A program made the position numbers and the translations under genes. Under the pieces are notes generated by a model. The model saw only the letters and a list, made by a program, of their open reading frames with translations. It had not been told where the DNA came from and searched no databases. Source: Pseudooceanicola spongiae (lineage in GTDB: Bacteria; Pseudomonadota; Alphaproteobacteria; Rhodobacterales; Rhodobacteraceae). From it: 64,000 nucleotides of DNA. Positions 25,170 to 32,581 of this stretch are shown here, in pieces (position 1 is the first letter of the stretch; each line of letters begins with the position of its first letter). The DNA lies in the NCBI RefSeq assembly GCF_014899185.1, contig NZ_CP045201.1:1410501-1474500 (forward strand), given 5' to 3'.

Positions 25170-26833
25170 AGCGTCTCGATCTCCCGCTGTTTCTTCTTGC
25201 CCTGCCCGGCCACCGCCCGGCCCACGGCCATGATCATCGCCACGGCGCCATCGATCCGGCCCGTGCTCTTCTTCTTGTTCGGCTTGACGTTTTCCGAGGC
25301 GTCTTCATCGCGGTGCACGTTGCCGACCTGCCACGCCAGCACCGGGTTGCCGCCGTGCCGGATCCGCTTTTGCGCCACCAGCTCCTCGACCCGCTTCATC
25401 GGGTTCGACATGCTGGCAAAGCCCTGCCGGTGCTCGACCATGGGAAAGCCCTCCTTTTCCAACCGCTCAGCGAGGTACTTCATGCCCCAAGGGTCATAGG
25501 CGACCTCCTGAATGTCGAAGAACCCCTTGAGCCAGTGCAGCCGCGCCCGGATCTCTCCTTCATCAACCGAGCCGCCCCGGCAGATCTCCAGCCATCCCGC
25601 CTGCTGCCAGCCGACAAATTCGCGCTTTTCCGTCTGGGCGCGGTGGATGAAGCCCTTCGGCCCCTCGGGCAGGAAGATATAGGCGATCACCACAACCGCC
25701 TCCCCGTCCGGAATCGCCACGACAATCGCCGTGGTGTCGACCTTGTTCGACAGATCGAGACCGATCCACGCCCGTTTGCCGCGCAGCCGCGCGAGGTCAA
25801 TCGGCTGCTTGGCGTCGCCCTGATCCCAGACATCGCGGGCAATCCACGCCTCCGCGCCCTCGGTCCAGAGGTTGAGGTGAAAGCGGCGAAAGTTCGGCAT
25901 CTTGGCCGCGATGATCGTCGCCAGCGTCGCCGCCGCCTTGATGTCGGCCTGCGGCTTGGAGACATCGAGGTTCGGGTTTCCCATCGCCCAGGCGGTGGGG
26001 TCCAGCGGGTCGCAATCCACCGGCGGCTCCGCCACATAGGCAAAGAACCGGTCATCCTCGACATCGCCGCGCAGCACGCTTTCGGCGTAATCGCGCAGCT
26101 CGCCACAGAGCGAGGCGCGATCATGCCCCGCCGTGGTGATCACCCAATCAATCGGCTGCGTCCGCGCGATCATCGATTCCGTGATCGTCTCGGCCAGCTC
26201 GCGATCGGTCCAGCGGTGCATCTCATCGCGCGCCAGAAAGTGCGGGTTGATCCCGTCCGAGCTGTTCCCGTCGCGCGAGAGACACGCGATCATGCCATCG
26301 GTGTCGGGGGTTTCGATCTGGGTGCGATAGACATCCATGCCCCGCGTCAGCACCGGCGAGTGCTTGATCATGCGCTTGACGCCCTTGAACAGCAGCCCCG
26401 CCTGATCCCGCGTCGTCGCGGCGCAATAGGCCTGCGGCGCGGCCTCGCCGTCCATCAGCTGCGAATAGAGCATCGGCACCGCCGTGTCGGTCGTCTTGCC
26501 GTTCTTCTTGCCGACCTGATGATAGGTATTGCGGAACCGGCGCAGGCCCGTCGCCTCGCGCTTCCAGCCAAACACCGAGCCCATGCGGAACACCTGCCAC
26601 GGCTGCAGCTGGAAGCTCTGCCCCGCCAGCGCGCCCTCGGTATGGCGCAGGATCTTGGCGAAATTCAGGATCCGATCCGCGCCAGCGGGGTCAAAGTAGA
26701 GGCCCCGGTCACGCCCGGTTTCCAGATCGCTGAGGTGGCGCTTGCACGCCCGCCGCACCAGATCGCCCGCGATAATCCGTCCTTCGGTGACATCGCGGGC
26801 ATATGCGCTCACCGGGTGATCAACTGGATCCAT
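25166..26833 (-). CDS. terL: Terminase large subunit
   Basis: A 555-residue DNA packaging motor. The ATPase part has the Walker A-like HQVGKKNGKTTDTAV (about 105-119) and Walker B-type FLARDEMHRW (about 200). The C-terminal nuclease part begins with WIGLDLSNKVDTTAIV, supplying the first metal-binding Asp. It would cut concatemers (cos-type is likely in HK97-like phages) and drive DNA into the prohead. It overlaps the small subunit upstream by 14 bases. Confidence 0.93.
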   Translation of the reverse strand: MDPVDHPVSAYARDVTEGRIIAGDLVRRACKRHLSDLETGRDRGLYFDPAGADRILNFAKILRHTEGALAGQSFQLQPWQVFRMGSVFGWKREATGLRRFRNTYHQVGKKNGKTTDTAVPMLYSQLMDGEAAPQAYCAATTRDQAGLLFKGVKRMIKHSPVLTRGMDVYRTQIETPDTDGMIACLSRDGNSSDGINPHFLARDEMHRWTDRELAETITESMIARTQPIDWVITTAGHDRASLCGELRDYAESVLRGDVEDDRFFAYVAEPPVDCDPLDPTAWAMGNPNLDVSKPQADIKAAATLATIIAAKMPNFRRFHLNLWTEGAEAWIARDVWDQGDAKQPIDLARLRGKRAWIGLDLSNKVDTTAIVVAIPDGEAVVVIAYIFLPEGPKGFIHRAQTEKREFVGWQQAGWLEICRGGSVDEGEIRARLHWLKGFFDIQEVAYDPWGMKYLAERLEKEGFPMVEHRQGFASMSNPMKRVEELVAQKRIRHGGNPVLAWQVGNVHRDEDASENVKPNKKKSTGRIDGAVAMIMAVGRAVAGQGKKKQREIETL

Positions 26834-27266
26834 TGCCCTTCATTGCCTTCTCCAGTTCGTCCAGGAAACTGCCCTGACCCGCCGCGCCAAGGCGGCCCTC
26901 GTCCACCGGCGTCAGGCCGAAAAGCGCGCCGATCCGCAGCATGCTGGCCAGCGCGTCCTGCCGCTGGCCCCACGCGGCGCGCTTCTTTTCCTGCGTGCCG
27001 TTGCGGGTCTCGGTCAGGTAGTAATTGCCCATGATCGCGAGATCCCCGGTGCAGCGCACGAAGTCGCCCACCGAAACGCAATAGGCCGCGAAGAGATCCT
27101 CGAAGTGCGGCTCCAGCCGCCCCTTGGCGATCATCACCGGAGCCAGCCGATCCCATGCCTCAACGGCCTCTTCGCTCGGCATGAAGTCCGGTGCAGGCGG
27201 CGTCGGCCTGACGCCATCGCCCTTCATCCGCACCACGTTGTCGAGTTTTGGCTTGCTGCCCTTCAT
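26820..27266 (-). CDS. terS: Terminase small subunit, P27-like
   Basis: A 148-residue protein starting MKGSKPKLDNVVRMKGDG. Then a helical domain (SEEAVEAWDRLAPVMIAKGRLEPHFEDLFAAYC) in the style of P27-family small terminases, which recognise the packaging site. The ATG at 27266 follows a GAGAGGG-type ribosome site. The cos site may lie between this gene and HNH, but it was not identified. Confidence 0.85.
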   Translation of the reverse strand: MKGSKPKLDNVVRMKGDGVRPTPPAPDFMPSEEAVEAWDRLAPVMIAKGRLEPHFEDLFAAYCVSVGDFVRCTGDLAIMGNYYLTETRNGTQEKKRAAWGQRQDALASMLRIGALFGLTPVDEGRLGAAGQGSFLDELEKAMKGNGSS

Positions 27267-27375
27267 CTCGTAACCCTCTCTCAAATGGGCTTTTTTTCCC
27301 AATTCCGACCGCACGAAAAGAACTGTATACATACCGGTCAACGTGCCGAGCCCCAGATTTTCGAGGTACCCCCCG

Positions 27376-27753
27376 TCAGCGGTGGAACACCTCGCTCGCC
27401 GTCTTGCGGGAATGGCAGGGCTTGCAGAGCGGCTGCCAGTTCGACCGCATCCAGAACTTCGCGCGGTCGCCCTTGTGCGGATCGATGTGATCGACCTCCG
27501 TCGCAGGCACGACAAGGTCGAGACCGGCGCAATCGGCGCAGAGGGGATGCTTGGCCAAGAAACCTTTGGCCGCTTTCTTCCAAGCGACAGAGCCATAGAG
27601 GCGGCGATGCGCCTGAGCATCCTCACCCCGCTGCGCCTGCGCCTTGCGCTCGGCGATCCGGGCCTGCCTCTGTTCCCAATGGTCAGGGCAGTGCGACCGC
27701 CCCGCAATCGCGAGATCGTCACAGCCACCGGTCACGCAGATCTTGCGGGGCAT
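27376..27753 (-). CDS. HNH endonuclease
   Basis: A 125-residue phage HNH nuclease. Motifs: CVTGGC/HCPDHW at the N-terminus, CADCAGLD, then EVDHIDPHKGD (catalytic His in DHI), FWMRSNWQPLCKPCHSRKTASE with CxxCH. Such HNH proteins next to the terminase are needed for cos cleavage in HK97-like phages. It is the first gene after an internal terminator at 27772-27813. Confidence 0.9.
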   Translation of the reverse strand: MPRKICVTGGCDDLAIAGRSHCPDHWEQRQARIAERKAQAQRGEDAQAHRRLYGSVAWKKAAKGFLAKHPLCADCAGLDLVVPATEVDHIDPHKGDRAKFWMRSNWQPLCKPCHSRKTASEVFHR

Positions 27754-27771
27754 GGCAGCACCTCGATGTCG

Positions 27772-27813
27772 GGAAAAGAAAACGCCCGGCAGCTGATGGG
27801 TCAGCTCCGGGCG
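27772..27813 (-). terminator. Terminator between early and late prophage genes
   Basis: A long hairpin on the minus strand (CGCCCGG / CCGGGCG arms extended by AGCTGA / TCAGCT with one bulged base) is followed by TTTTCTTTTCCC. It stands between the last early-region gene and HNH/terminase, so late transcription needs either its own promoter or antitermination. Confidence 0.75.
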
Positions 27814-27855
27814 CAGTTGTGTCGAGGACCATATGTCAAAGAGGAGAGAATCCCG

Positions 27856-28521
27856 TCAAGAGGAAATGTTCCATGGCGTGCGAGGCGGCATCGCCTCAGT
27901 CACCACGAAGGACGTCAGACCGCCATAAATCCGGAAACTATCGCGCACCTCACGCAGCGCGCCCCACCAGCCGAGATAGTCCCGGCGCAGTCGCGATGCG
28001 TCGCGCGGCGGGTTGATCACGCGGATCGGGCAATAACGCGTCTCGACCTCGCGCAGCTTGCCTCGGCTGATGTAGCTGAGCATCCCGCCGCTTTCGGTGC
28101 GCGCGAACTCCCCGTGCTTGGTGCTGCGCCATTCAACCGGCACCACGCGGGGCGTCTCGCTCATACGCCAGTTTGGCACCTCACCTGCCCGCGCCAGTTC
28201 CGCAATGCGCAACGCCATCCGCCGCCCGCCGTGCCCTTCCGGCAGTACCGCCAGAGCCGACGCCACCGCGTCCGCGTCGGGGTGCGGCTCCGATCTGCCA
28301 CCACCATCGACCTTGCAGCCGAGGCGCGCCCGTTCGATCATGAGATATTCCATGCCAAAGCTCGGAGCCGTGTCGAACATCGCGCCATAGGGATCATCGA
28401 CACGATCGAGATCAATCTGCGCAAACTCGCGCTGGAAGGCCCACTCAACCAGCTGAAGGATCGAGACCGCCTGGACAGGCCGGCTGCGGCTGTTGGAGCG
28501 GATCGGCATCTGGATACTCAT
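27856..28521 (-). CDS. Phage early-region protein of unknown function
   Basis: A 221-residue protein, start fixed by ATGA overlap with the gene upstream. It contains ILQLVEWAFQREFAQIDLD, an Ala/Arg-rich middle, and a C-terminal basic/aromatic region (RDASRLRRDYLGWWGALREVR). No family was recognised. Its place just before the internal terminator would suit a late-gene regulator, but nothing in the sequence proves that. Confidence 0.6.
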   Translation of the reverse strand: MSIQMPIRSNSRSRPVQAVSILQLVEWAFQREFAQIDLDRVDDPYGAMFDTAPSFGMEYLMIERARLGCKVDGGGRSEPHPDADAVASALAVLPEGHGGRRMALRIAELARAGEVPNWRMSETPRVVPVEWRSTKHGEFARTESGGMLSYISRGKLREVETRYCPIRVINPPRDASRLRRDYLGWWGALREVRDSFRIYGGLTSFVVTEAMPPRTPWNISS

Positions 28522-29105
28522 GCGCCCGCCTCCGAGGTCTGCGCCAGGGCCGCGATCTGGTCGCACTTGCGCATCGCGTCGACGCGGCGGCTCAGCCACG
28601 CGCTTTCCTCTGTCGTCAGCCCCTGCCCGCGCGCCACAAACCCGCGCAACGTCGTCGCCTTGCGCACCGCAGGATCAGCTTGGGCGCGCACCTGTGTCAG
28701 CGTGTAGCTGCCCGGCCAGCGCCGCGACCGGCGCAGCTCGGCGAGCAACTCAGGCGCCCAGCCACCCTGCAACGCGTCCCGCCCGAGGGCATTGGCGAAC
28801 ACCGCCCGGATCAGCGGCGAGGCGTCATCCCCCGGCGGCTGGATCTCTGCCGCCCGCTCAAGGATGCGCTGCGCGATCGGGAACCGGTCACGCGCCTTGC
28901 CGCTGGCCAGACCCGCCGCCTCTTCCTCAAGCGCGCCGAGGTTGGCCGGGCTCATATAGGCCAGCCGCGCGCAGAGGTCGCTCACCATCGCGGCGAATTG
29001 GTCCTTGGTCATCGTCGCCGGCTTCACCAGTCCGCGCCGCTGCAGCGGCTCGACCAGTAGCTGTTCAACTCTCTTCTCACCCTCGGCCTGTTGCGTGCTG
29101 TCCAT
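28518..29105 (-). CDS. Phage early-region protein of unknown function
   Basis: A 195-residue, mostly helical protein (LVEPLQRRGLVKPATMTKDQFAAMVSDLCARLAYMS and so on), soluble, with no recognisable domain. It shares an operon with the gene downstream by ATGA overlap and lies just after the TGTCA-rich repeat region. A part in phage DNA replication is possible from position only. Confidence 0.6.
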   Translation of the reverse strand: MDSTQQAEGEKRVEQLLVEPLQRRGLVKPATMTKDQFAAMVSDLCARLAYMSPANLGALEEEAAGLASGKARDRFPIAQRILERAAEIQPPGDDASPLIRAVFANALGRDALQGGWAPELLAELRRSRRWPGSYTLTQVRAQADPAVRKATTLRGFVARGQGLTTEESAWLSRRVDAMRKCDQIAALAQTSEAGA

Positions 29106-29235
29106 CGCACTCTTCCCTCTCTTCTAAGCCCTGTCGCGCCGGTCCGTCCCGGCGCAACGTCTCAAGGTTCTGGTGCCGCGCGGTGCAGGTAAGGTGTTTT
29201 GTCTTTTCCTGTTTTTTCTTGTCTTGTCCTGTAGG

Positions 29236-29363
29236 GCAATGACACCCGAGGACCTGAAAAAACAGGTGTCACCACCTGTGATGTGACTGTCATCTGACTG
29301 TCACCTGCTGTCATCACCTGTCAGATGACTGTCATCATGACACCATGTGACACCTGCCTGACA
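29236..29363. repeat. Cluster of TGTCA/TGACA words, possible origin or operator array
   Basis: About 130 bases holding roughly ten copies of TGTCA or TGACA in both orientations, many extended to CACCTGTCA, ACTGTCATC or CATGACACC. Several form imperfect inverted repeats (e.g. the pair around GACCTG...CAGGTGTC). It lies in a non-coding gap just downstream of the DUF1376-like replication gene. Iteron-type origin or a protein-binding array are both possible. Confidence 0.6.
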
Positions 29364-29373
29364 CCGCGCCGCA

Positions 29374-30048
29374 TCACTCCCGCGCCTCGCGATGCGCATC
29401 GAGCTGATGCACATGCGGGCGCAGGCCCACGGTCTCCTCCAGCGCCAGCCGCACGTTGTCGTCGGTGACGTAGAGATTGCTGGTGTCGAGGTAGCTCGCC
29501 ACCGCCTGAACGATCTGATCGGACTCGCGGATATGACGGGCGACCTTCAACACGGACAACTTCTTGCGCACCCGGCTGCGCACCTGCGCCAACCGCCCGG
29601 CCTCGCGCGCCTGGTCGCGCCCCGACTTGCGCCGATGCATGTCCAGCGCGATTTCGGAGATCACGGCATGCCCAAGCCGCTGGGTCCGCGCGCGGGATCG
29701 GGTGCTTTCGCCGTCGATCTGCGTCGCCTGCCAGCCGTGCAGCACGCCTTCGCGCGCCGCCTTCCAGCCCTCGATGTCGGAGCCAAAGCGCGCAATCTGG
29801 GCAAGCTGGACATCGTCGTCGGGCAGCGTGCCCGCCGGGTCCTGCTTGAAGCTCTCCGACCACAGGATCAGCGCGGTGCCAATATCGCCGCGCCGACCCT
29901 CGGCCACCGAATAGGCGATGAAATCCGAGGTCAGCAGGCGGTTGATATAGAGCGGGATCCAATCGTGGTTTGACAGCGTGTCGCCCCACTGGAGCGGATA
30001 CCACCATGTCTCTGAAATCAGCTCTGTGTCGTCGTCTGCGTAGTGCAT
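29374..30048 (-). CDS. DUF1376-like phage replication protein
   Basis: A 224-residue protein. The N-terminal part WYPLQWGDTLSNHDWIPLYINRLL...GTALILWSESFKQDPAGTLPDDDVQLAQIARF resembles DUF1376 phage replication-initiation proteins (YxPLYxGDYL ... GPLPDDDxxLARIA). A basic helical middle (RRKSGRDQAREAGRLAQVRSRVRKK) follows. The start at 30048 is chosen because GGAGG lies five bases upstream; an ATG four codons earlier would place this site inside the gene. The nearby TGTCA cluster supports a replication role. Moderate certainty. Confidence 0.62.
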   Translation of the reverse strand: MHYADDDTELISETWWYPLQWGDTLSNHDWIPLYINRLLTSDFIAYSVAEGRRGDIGTALILWSESFKQDPAGTLPDDDVQLAQIARFGSDIEGWKAAREGVLHGWQATQIDGESTRSRARTQRLGHAVISEIALDMHRRKSGRDQAREAGRLAQVRSRVRKKLSVLKVARHIRESDQIVQAVASYLDTSNLYVTDDNVRLALEETVGLRPHVHQLDAHREARE

Positions 30049-30106
30049 ACGCGCCTCCATGGTCACGGGCCGATCCGGGTCGGCCGGGATGTGTTGGGAT
30101 GTGTGT

Positions 30107-30355
30107 TCAGGTCCGCGCATTGCGGGCCACCTGCGCCATGCGCTGGATCTCGGCGTCGTGGGCGGCGTCGACACTGCCGTGTTCCGCCAACAGCCCGCGC
30201 AATCCGGCGCAACGGTCGAGGCCGCGCCCACTGCAGCGGCAGCGACCATCCGAGGACAGCCGCGCGCAGAGCAGGTAGATGTCAGTGACCGGCATCGTCG
30301 CGACGCTGCTGATGTGCTGTATCACCGCCTGATCGGTGCCTTTGGCGCGTTTCAT
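30107..30355 (-). CDS. Small cysteine-containing phage protein
   Basis: An 82-residue protein. A Cys cluster (LLCARLSSDGRCRCSGRGLDRC) near residues 28-50 could bind a metal. It then has a helical C-terminus. The start is fixed by ATGA overlap with the upstream gene. No family recognised. Confidence 0.55.
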   Translation of the reverse strand: MKRAKGTDQAVIQHISSVATMPVTDIYLLCARLSSDGRCRCSGRGLDRCAGLRGLLAEHGSVDAAHDAEIQRMAQVARNART

Positions 30356-30819
30356 GCCCGGCTCCGCGTGTTCAACGGCACGGCGTCTTGCGGGGCCCTG
30401 CCCGAACACTGGTCAGAGAGGGTGGCGACAAAGCTGTTCACCAGATCGGCCACGTCCTGCGTTTCCTTGAGCGCCCGTGCGAGAACCTGCGGATCATCGC
30501 TGCGCTCAGCGCCTGCAAGCGCCAGCACCATCTCGGAGCTTTCCCGCAGCGCATCGAGATGGCTGATCACAGCTGAGGACGCCTCTTGCTGTTCCAGCTG
30601 GCGCGCCCGCATCTTGCTGAAAGGCACCTGCCCCGAGGCATCCTCAAGCGCGACCACCCAAGCCCAGACCGGCTCGGCATTGGCGTTCTGCATGCGCGAG
30701 ATCGAGGCGATCGAGATGTCATGCCCGACACTTGCCTCGATGACGGCCCGGGCCGCTTCGACGCCGCCAACAGCATCGACCAAGGATTTGAACATGGCGG
30801 CACGCGCACGGATCAGCAT
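30352..30819 (-). CDS. Putative phage regulatory protein, CII-like by position
   Basis: A 155-residue helical protein. Residues about 9-50 (MFKSLVDAVGGVEAARAVIEASVGHDISIASISRMQN, then VWAWVVALEDASGQ) have the pattern of a helix-turn-helix that selects DNA and ends on 'ISR', followed by a helical C-terminus with coiled-coil character. It lies second in the leftward early operon after the Cro-like gene, the place of cII in lambdoid phages. The start at 30819 is probable; the in-frame Met eight residues on is an alternative. The family call is tentative. Confidence 0.55.
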   Translation of the reverse strand: MLIRARAAMFKSLVDAVGGVEAARAVIEASVGHDISIASISRMQNANAEPVWAWVVALEDASGQVPFSKMRARQLEQQEASSAVISHLDALRESSEMVLALAGAERSDDPQVLARALKETQDVADLVNSFVATLSDQCSGRAPQDAVPLNTRSRA

Positions 30820-30934
30820 GGAAGGGGTTTTCCTTCCCGATGAGCCTGTGGCGCGGCAAAACTGAAGCCAAGGCGAGGCGGATGCGGTTGAGAGTTTGGA
30901 ACAACGACAAAAACACCGGAGCGATACATTGAAA

Positions 30935-31246
30935 TCATGCAGCGTCACTCGCGGTTTCGTCGTCGCCCGGCGCACTGACCATCAAGCCAGGGTTTGCCAA
31001 TTCGCCGAAGTTGTCTTCGTCATTCGCTCTATCGGCTGGGAAAAAATGTTCAGGCAGAAGCGGAATGTCCCGTTCGCGCGCGTTGCTCATCAAAATTTGC
31101 TGGCACTCGGATGGGATCAGACCGCCTGTGCCCCCCTTTTCTCTCGGGTAGGTCCAACGGCGAACACGAGTCTCATCACGGCGTGTGATTTCAGAGACTG
31201 CCCTGAAGCCGCCGCAGATCTGAATGATGGTTTGTGCAGGTTCCAT
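30935..31246 (-). CDS. Cro-like phage regulator
   Basis: A 103-residue protein, first gene of the leftward early operon, divergent from the CI-like gene. Residues 1-45 (TIIQICGGFRAVSEITRRDETRVRRWTYP, followed by GGLIPSECQQILMSN) look like a YdaS/Cro-type helix-turn-helix with an arginine-rich recognition helix. The predicted promoter (31254-31282) would start RNA at about 31247, so the message would be nearly leaderless, and there is no ribosome site before the ATG. Operator 31258-31272 overlaps this promoter. Confidence 0.7.
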   Translation of the reverse strand: MEPAQTIIQICGGFRAVSEITRRDETRVRRWTYPREKGGTGGLIPSECQQILMSNARERDIPLLPEHFFPADRANDEDNFGELANPGLMVSAPGDDETASDAA

Positions 31247-31253
31247 GCAGCAT

Positions 31254-31282
31254 AACATTGCGATAATCGCAACATCAGTCAA
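31254..31282 (-). promoter_or_regulatory. Predicted early leftward promoter (cro side)
   Basis: Minus strand: -35 TTGACT (31277-31282), 17-base spacer, -10 AATGTT (31254-31259). The 15-base operator at 31258-31272 lies in the spacer and touches the -10, as expected for repression. Confidence 0.6.
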
Positions 31283-31332
31283 TATCGAAAGTTGCGATTA
31301 TCGCCGCTTACTTAATGATGCGAATTCCGCAA
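31258..31332. promoter_or_regulatory. Prophage switch operators, three TTGCG-N5-CGCAA sites
   Basis: Three related dyads between the divergent regulators: 31258-31272 (perfect TTGCG/CGCAA), 31292-31306 (one mismatched arm base), 31318-31332 (first base changed). Spacings are 34 and 26 bases. Two further copies lie at 31852-31866 and 31886-31900. The pattern is that of lambda-type O sites. Confidence 0.82.
31292..31320 (+). promoter_or_regulatory. Predicted maintenance promoter for CI-like gene
   Basis: Plus strand: -35 TTGCGA (31292-31297), 17-base spacer, -10 AATGAT (31315-31320), about 24 bases before the CI-like ATG. The -35 overlaps the middle operator and the -10 touches the third, so occupancy could activate or repress it. 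Confidence 0.5.
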
Positions 31333-31343
31333 TATTCAAACAT

Positions 31344-31673
31344 ATGGAAGAGATTGACGGAGCTTGGATCCGGAAGCGTTTGACTGGCACTCGCGGAGAG
31401 CAAGCAAGGCTCGCCGAGCACCTTGGCATATCGACCGACAAGCTATCAAAAACCCTGCGGGGCAATCGTAACGTTCAGGCAGAAGAGGTCCCGCTCCTGC
31501 TCGACTTCTTCAATGAGCGAATCGTCTCAGACACTAGCGGAGAATCTCTTCTTCTTCAGCAGATCGCTCGACTGAATACAGCTGGACAAGAAGTTCTGCG
31601 AAGGCAATTGGATGCTCTTCTGGCGACCCCAGAACTCGTTCAGCACGGCAAAAACACCGAGACAAAAGACTGA
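31344..31673 (+). CDS. CI-like short prophage repressor
   Basis: A 109-residue helix-turn-helix protein: RGEQARLAEHLGISTDKLSKTLRGNRNVQAEEVPLLLDFF (residues about 15-55) is a classic lambda-repressor-type fold. The C-terminal half is a helical dimerisation candidate and there is no LexA-type peptidase domain, so RecA-dependent self-cleavage is unlikely. The ATG at 31344 has no ribosome site; upstream in-frame starts would extend through the operators and were rejected. It faces the Cro-like gene across three operators. Confidence 0.75.
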   Translation: MEEIDGAWIRKRLTGTRGEQARLAEHLGISTDKLSKTLRGNRNVQAEEVPLLLDFFNERIVSDTSGESLLLQQIARLNTAGQEVLRRQLDALLATPELVQHGKNTETKD

Positions 31674-31851
31674 CATCCTCCGAAGGAAGGCTTCCCAGGA
31701 GAGCGCGAAGCGAGTCTTTTATCATGTTTGCCCTCCAGATCGTTCTCTATCCGTTCACAATAAAATGCCCTAGTGGGTTAGGTCAAGGTATCCAACCCGA
31801 GAATTGACGACCGATCTCGACGCATTTCGACTCGGAGGTTTAAACTAAAAG

Positions 31852-31904
31852 TTGCGATTTACGCAATATACAGCTTGACCTAATATTGCGTTTTTCGCAA
31901 TATT
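31852..31904 (+). promoter_or_regulatory. Repressor operators and promoter of the excision/integration operon
   Basis: Two perfect TTGCG-N5-CGCAA dyads at 31852-31866 and 31886-31900. The second extends to nine-base arms (AATATTGCG / CGCAATATT). Between and across them is a promoter: -35 TTGACC (31875-31880), 17-base spacer, -10 CAATAT (31898-31903). The repressor that runs the lytic switch therefore probably also controls the gene at 31932 and xis/int. Confidence 0.78.
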
Positions 31905-31931
31905 AGCGCCATCGACTTGATGGAGATCAAC

Positions 31932-32249
31932 ATGCCAAGACAAAATACCCCCGACTGCCACACCCATATTACTGCGCCCGAAACCTTCGCGCGCATCCCC
32001 GCCGTTCTGCAATTCAACTGGGCACAGGCAAAGCAAATGCAGGGGCATCCAATCTCTGCCGATCGCATGGCCCTGTTGCAGCCTCATCACCTGATGAGCG
32101 GCCCTGCCGCTCGTGGATTGGCGACGCAAGCGACTGTCGCACAGCAGATCGAACCCTATCACCAGCGCACGCAAGCCAAGCTCACAGCCATCATCGCCCG
32201 CCATAAAGCAAATGATCTGGCAGCTCGCCGCCCAACCCCCACGAAGTGA
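31932..32249 (+). CDS. Small prophage protein of unknown function
   Basis: A 105-residue protein, rich in His, Gln and Ala (PRQNTPDCHTHITAPETFARIPAVLQFNWAQAKQMQGHP). No family recognised. The ATG at 31932 has GGAG six bases upstream, and it begins 28 bases after a repressor-controlled promoter. It is the first gene of the rightward operon with xis and int. Confidence 0.6.
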   Translation: MPRQNTPDCHTHITAPETFARIPAVLQFNWAQAKQMQGHPISADRMALLQPHHLMSGPAARGLATQATVAQQIEPYHQRTQAKLTAIIARHKANDLAARRPTPTK

Positions 32250-32299
32250 AAACCTGTCATGCCGATAGCTACGAGAGCCCATTCAGGAGGGCCTGTAAG

Positions 32300-32581
32300 A
32301 TGAACCCTGCCCGCCCCTTCACGCCAGACGCGCTTGCCGATCGCTGGCAATGCAGCTCAGAAACCATCCGTCAAATGTGCCATCGCGGCGAATTGTCGTT
32401 CTTCAGAACCGGACGCATGATCAGAATCACAGCAAAGGCAGTGGAGGAACACGAATGCCAGAAATCAGTATCGGACGATTGCGCGGTGGACTCTGCGTCT
32501 ACTGGACAGGATCGGACGGCAAGCGGATCCGTCGCCGTCTTGCGGCATGCACCCGAAAGGAAGCGGAGGCAGAGGCCCTAG
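32300..32581 (+). CDS. xis: Excisionase-like helix-turn-helix protein
   Basis: A 94-residue protein. Residues 5-50 (FTPDALADRWQCSSETIRQMCHRGELSFFRTGRMIRITAKAVEEHE) are the winged-helix DNA-binding fold of excisionases (HTH_17/MerR-like). An excellent ribosome site AGGAGG lies nine bases before the ATG at 32300, so an upstream GTG at 32246 is rejected. The 3' end overlaps the integrase gene out of frame. It would direct the integrase toward excision. Confidence 0.78.
   Translation: MNPARPFTPDALADRWQCSSETIRQMCHRGELSFFRTGRMIRITAKAVEEHECQKSVSDDCAVDSASTGQDRTASGSVAVLRHAPERKRRQRP

Noticed and set aside
29236..29363. CRISPR array
   Set aside because: The repeated words are five to nine bases in mixed orientation with no regular repeat-spacer unit; no cas genes are in the window.
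31845..32282. Minus-strand open frame opposite the small xis-operon gene
   Set aside because: It runs through two operators and a promoter and has no ribosome site; the plus-strand gene with GGAG fits better.
32246..32299. Longer excisionase from GTG 32246
   Set aside because: The AGGAGG site lies inside this extension and points to ATG 32300.
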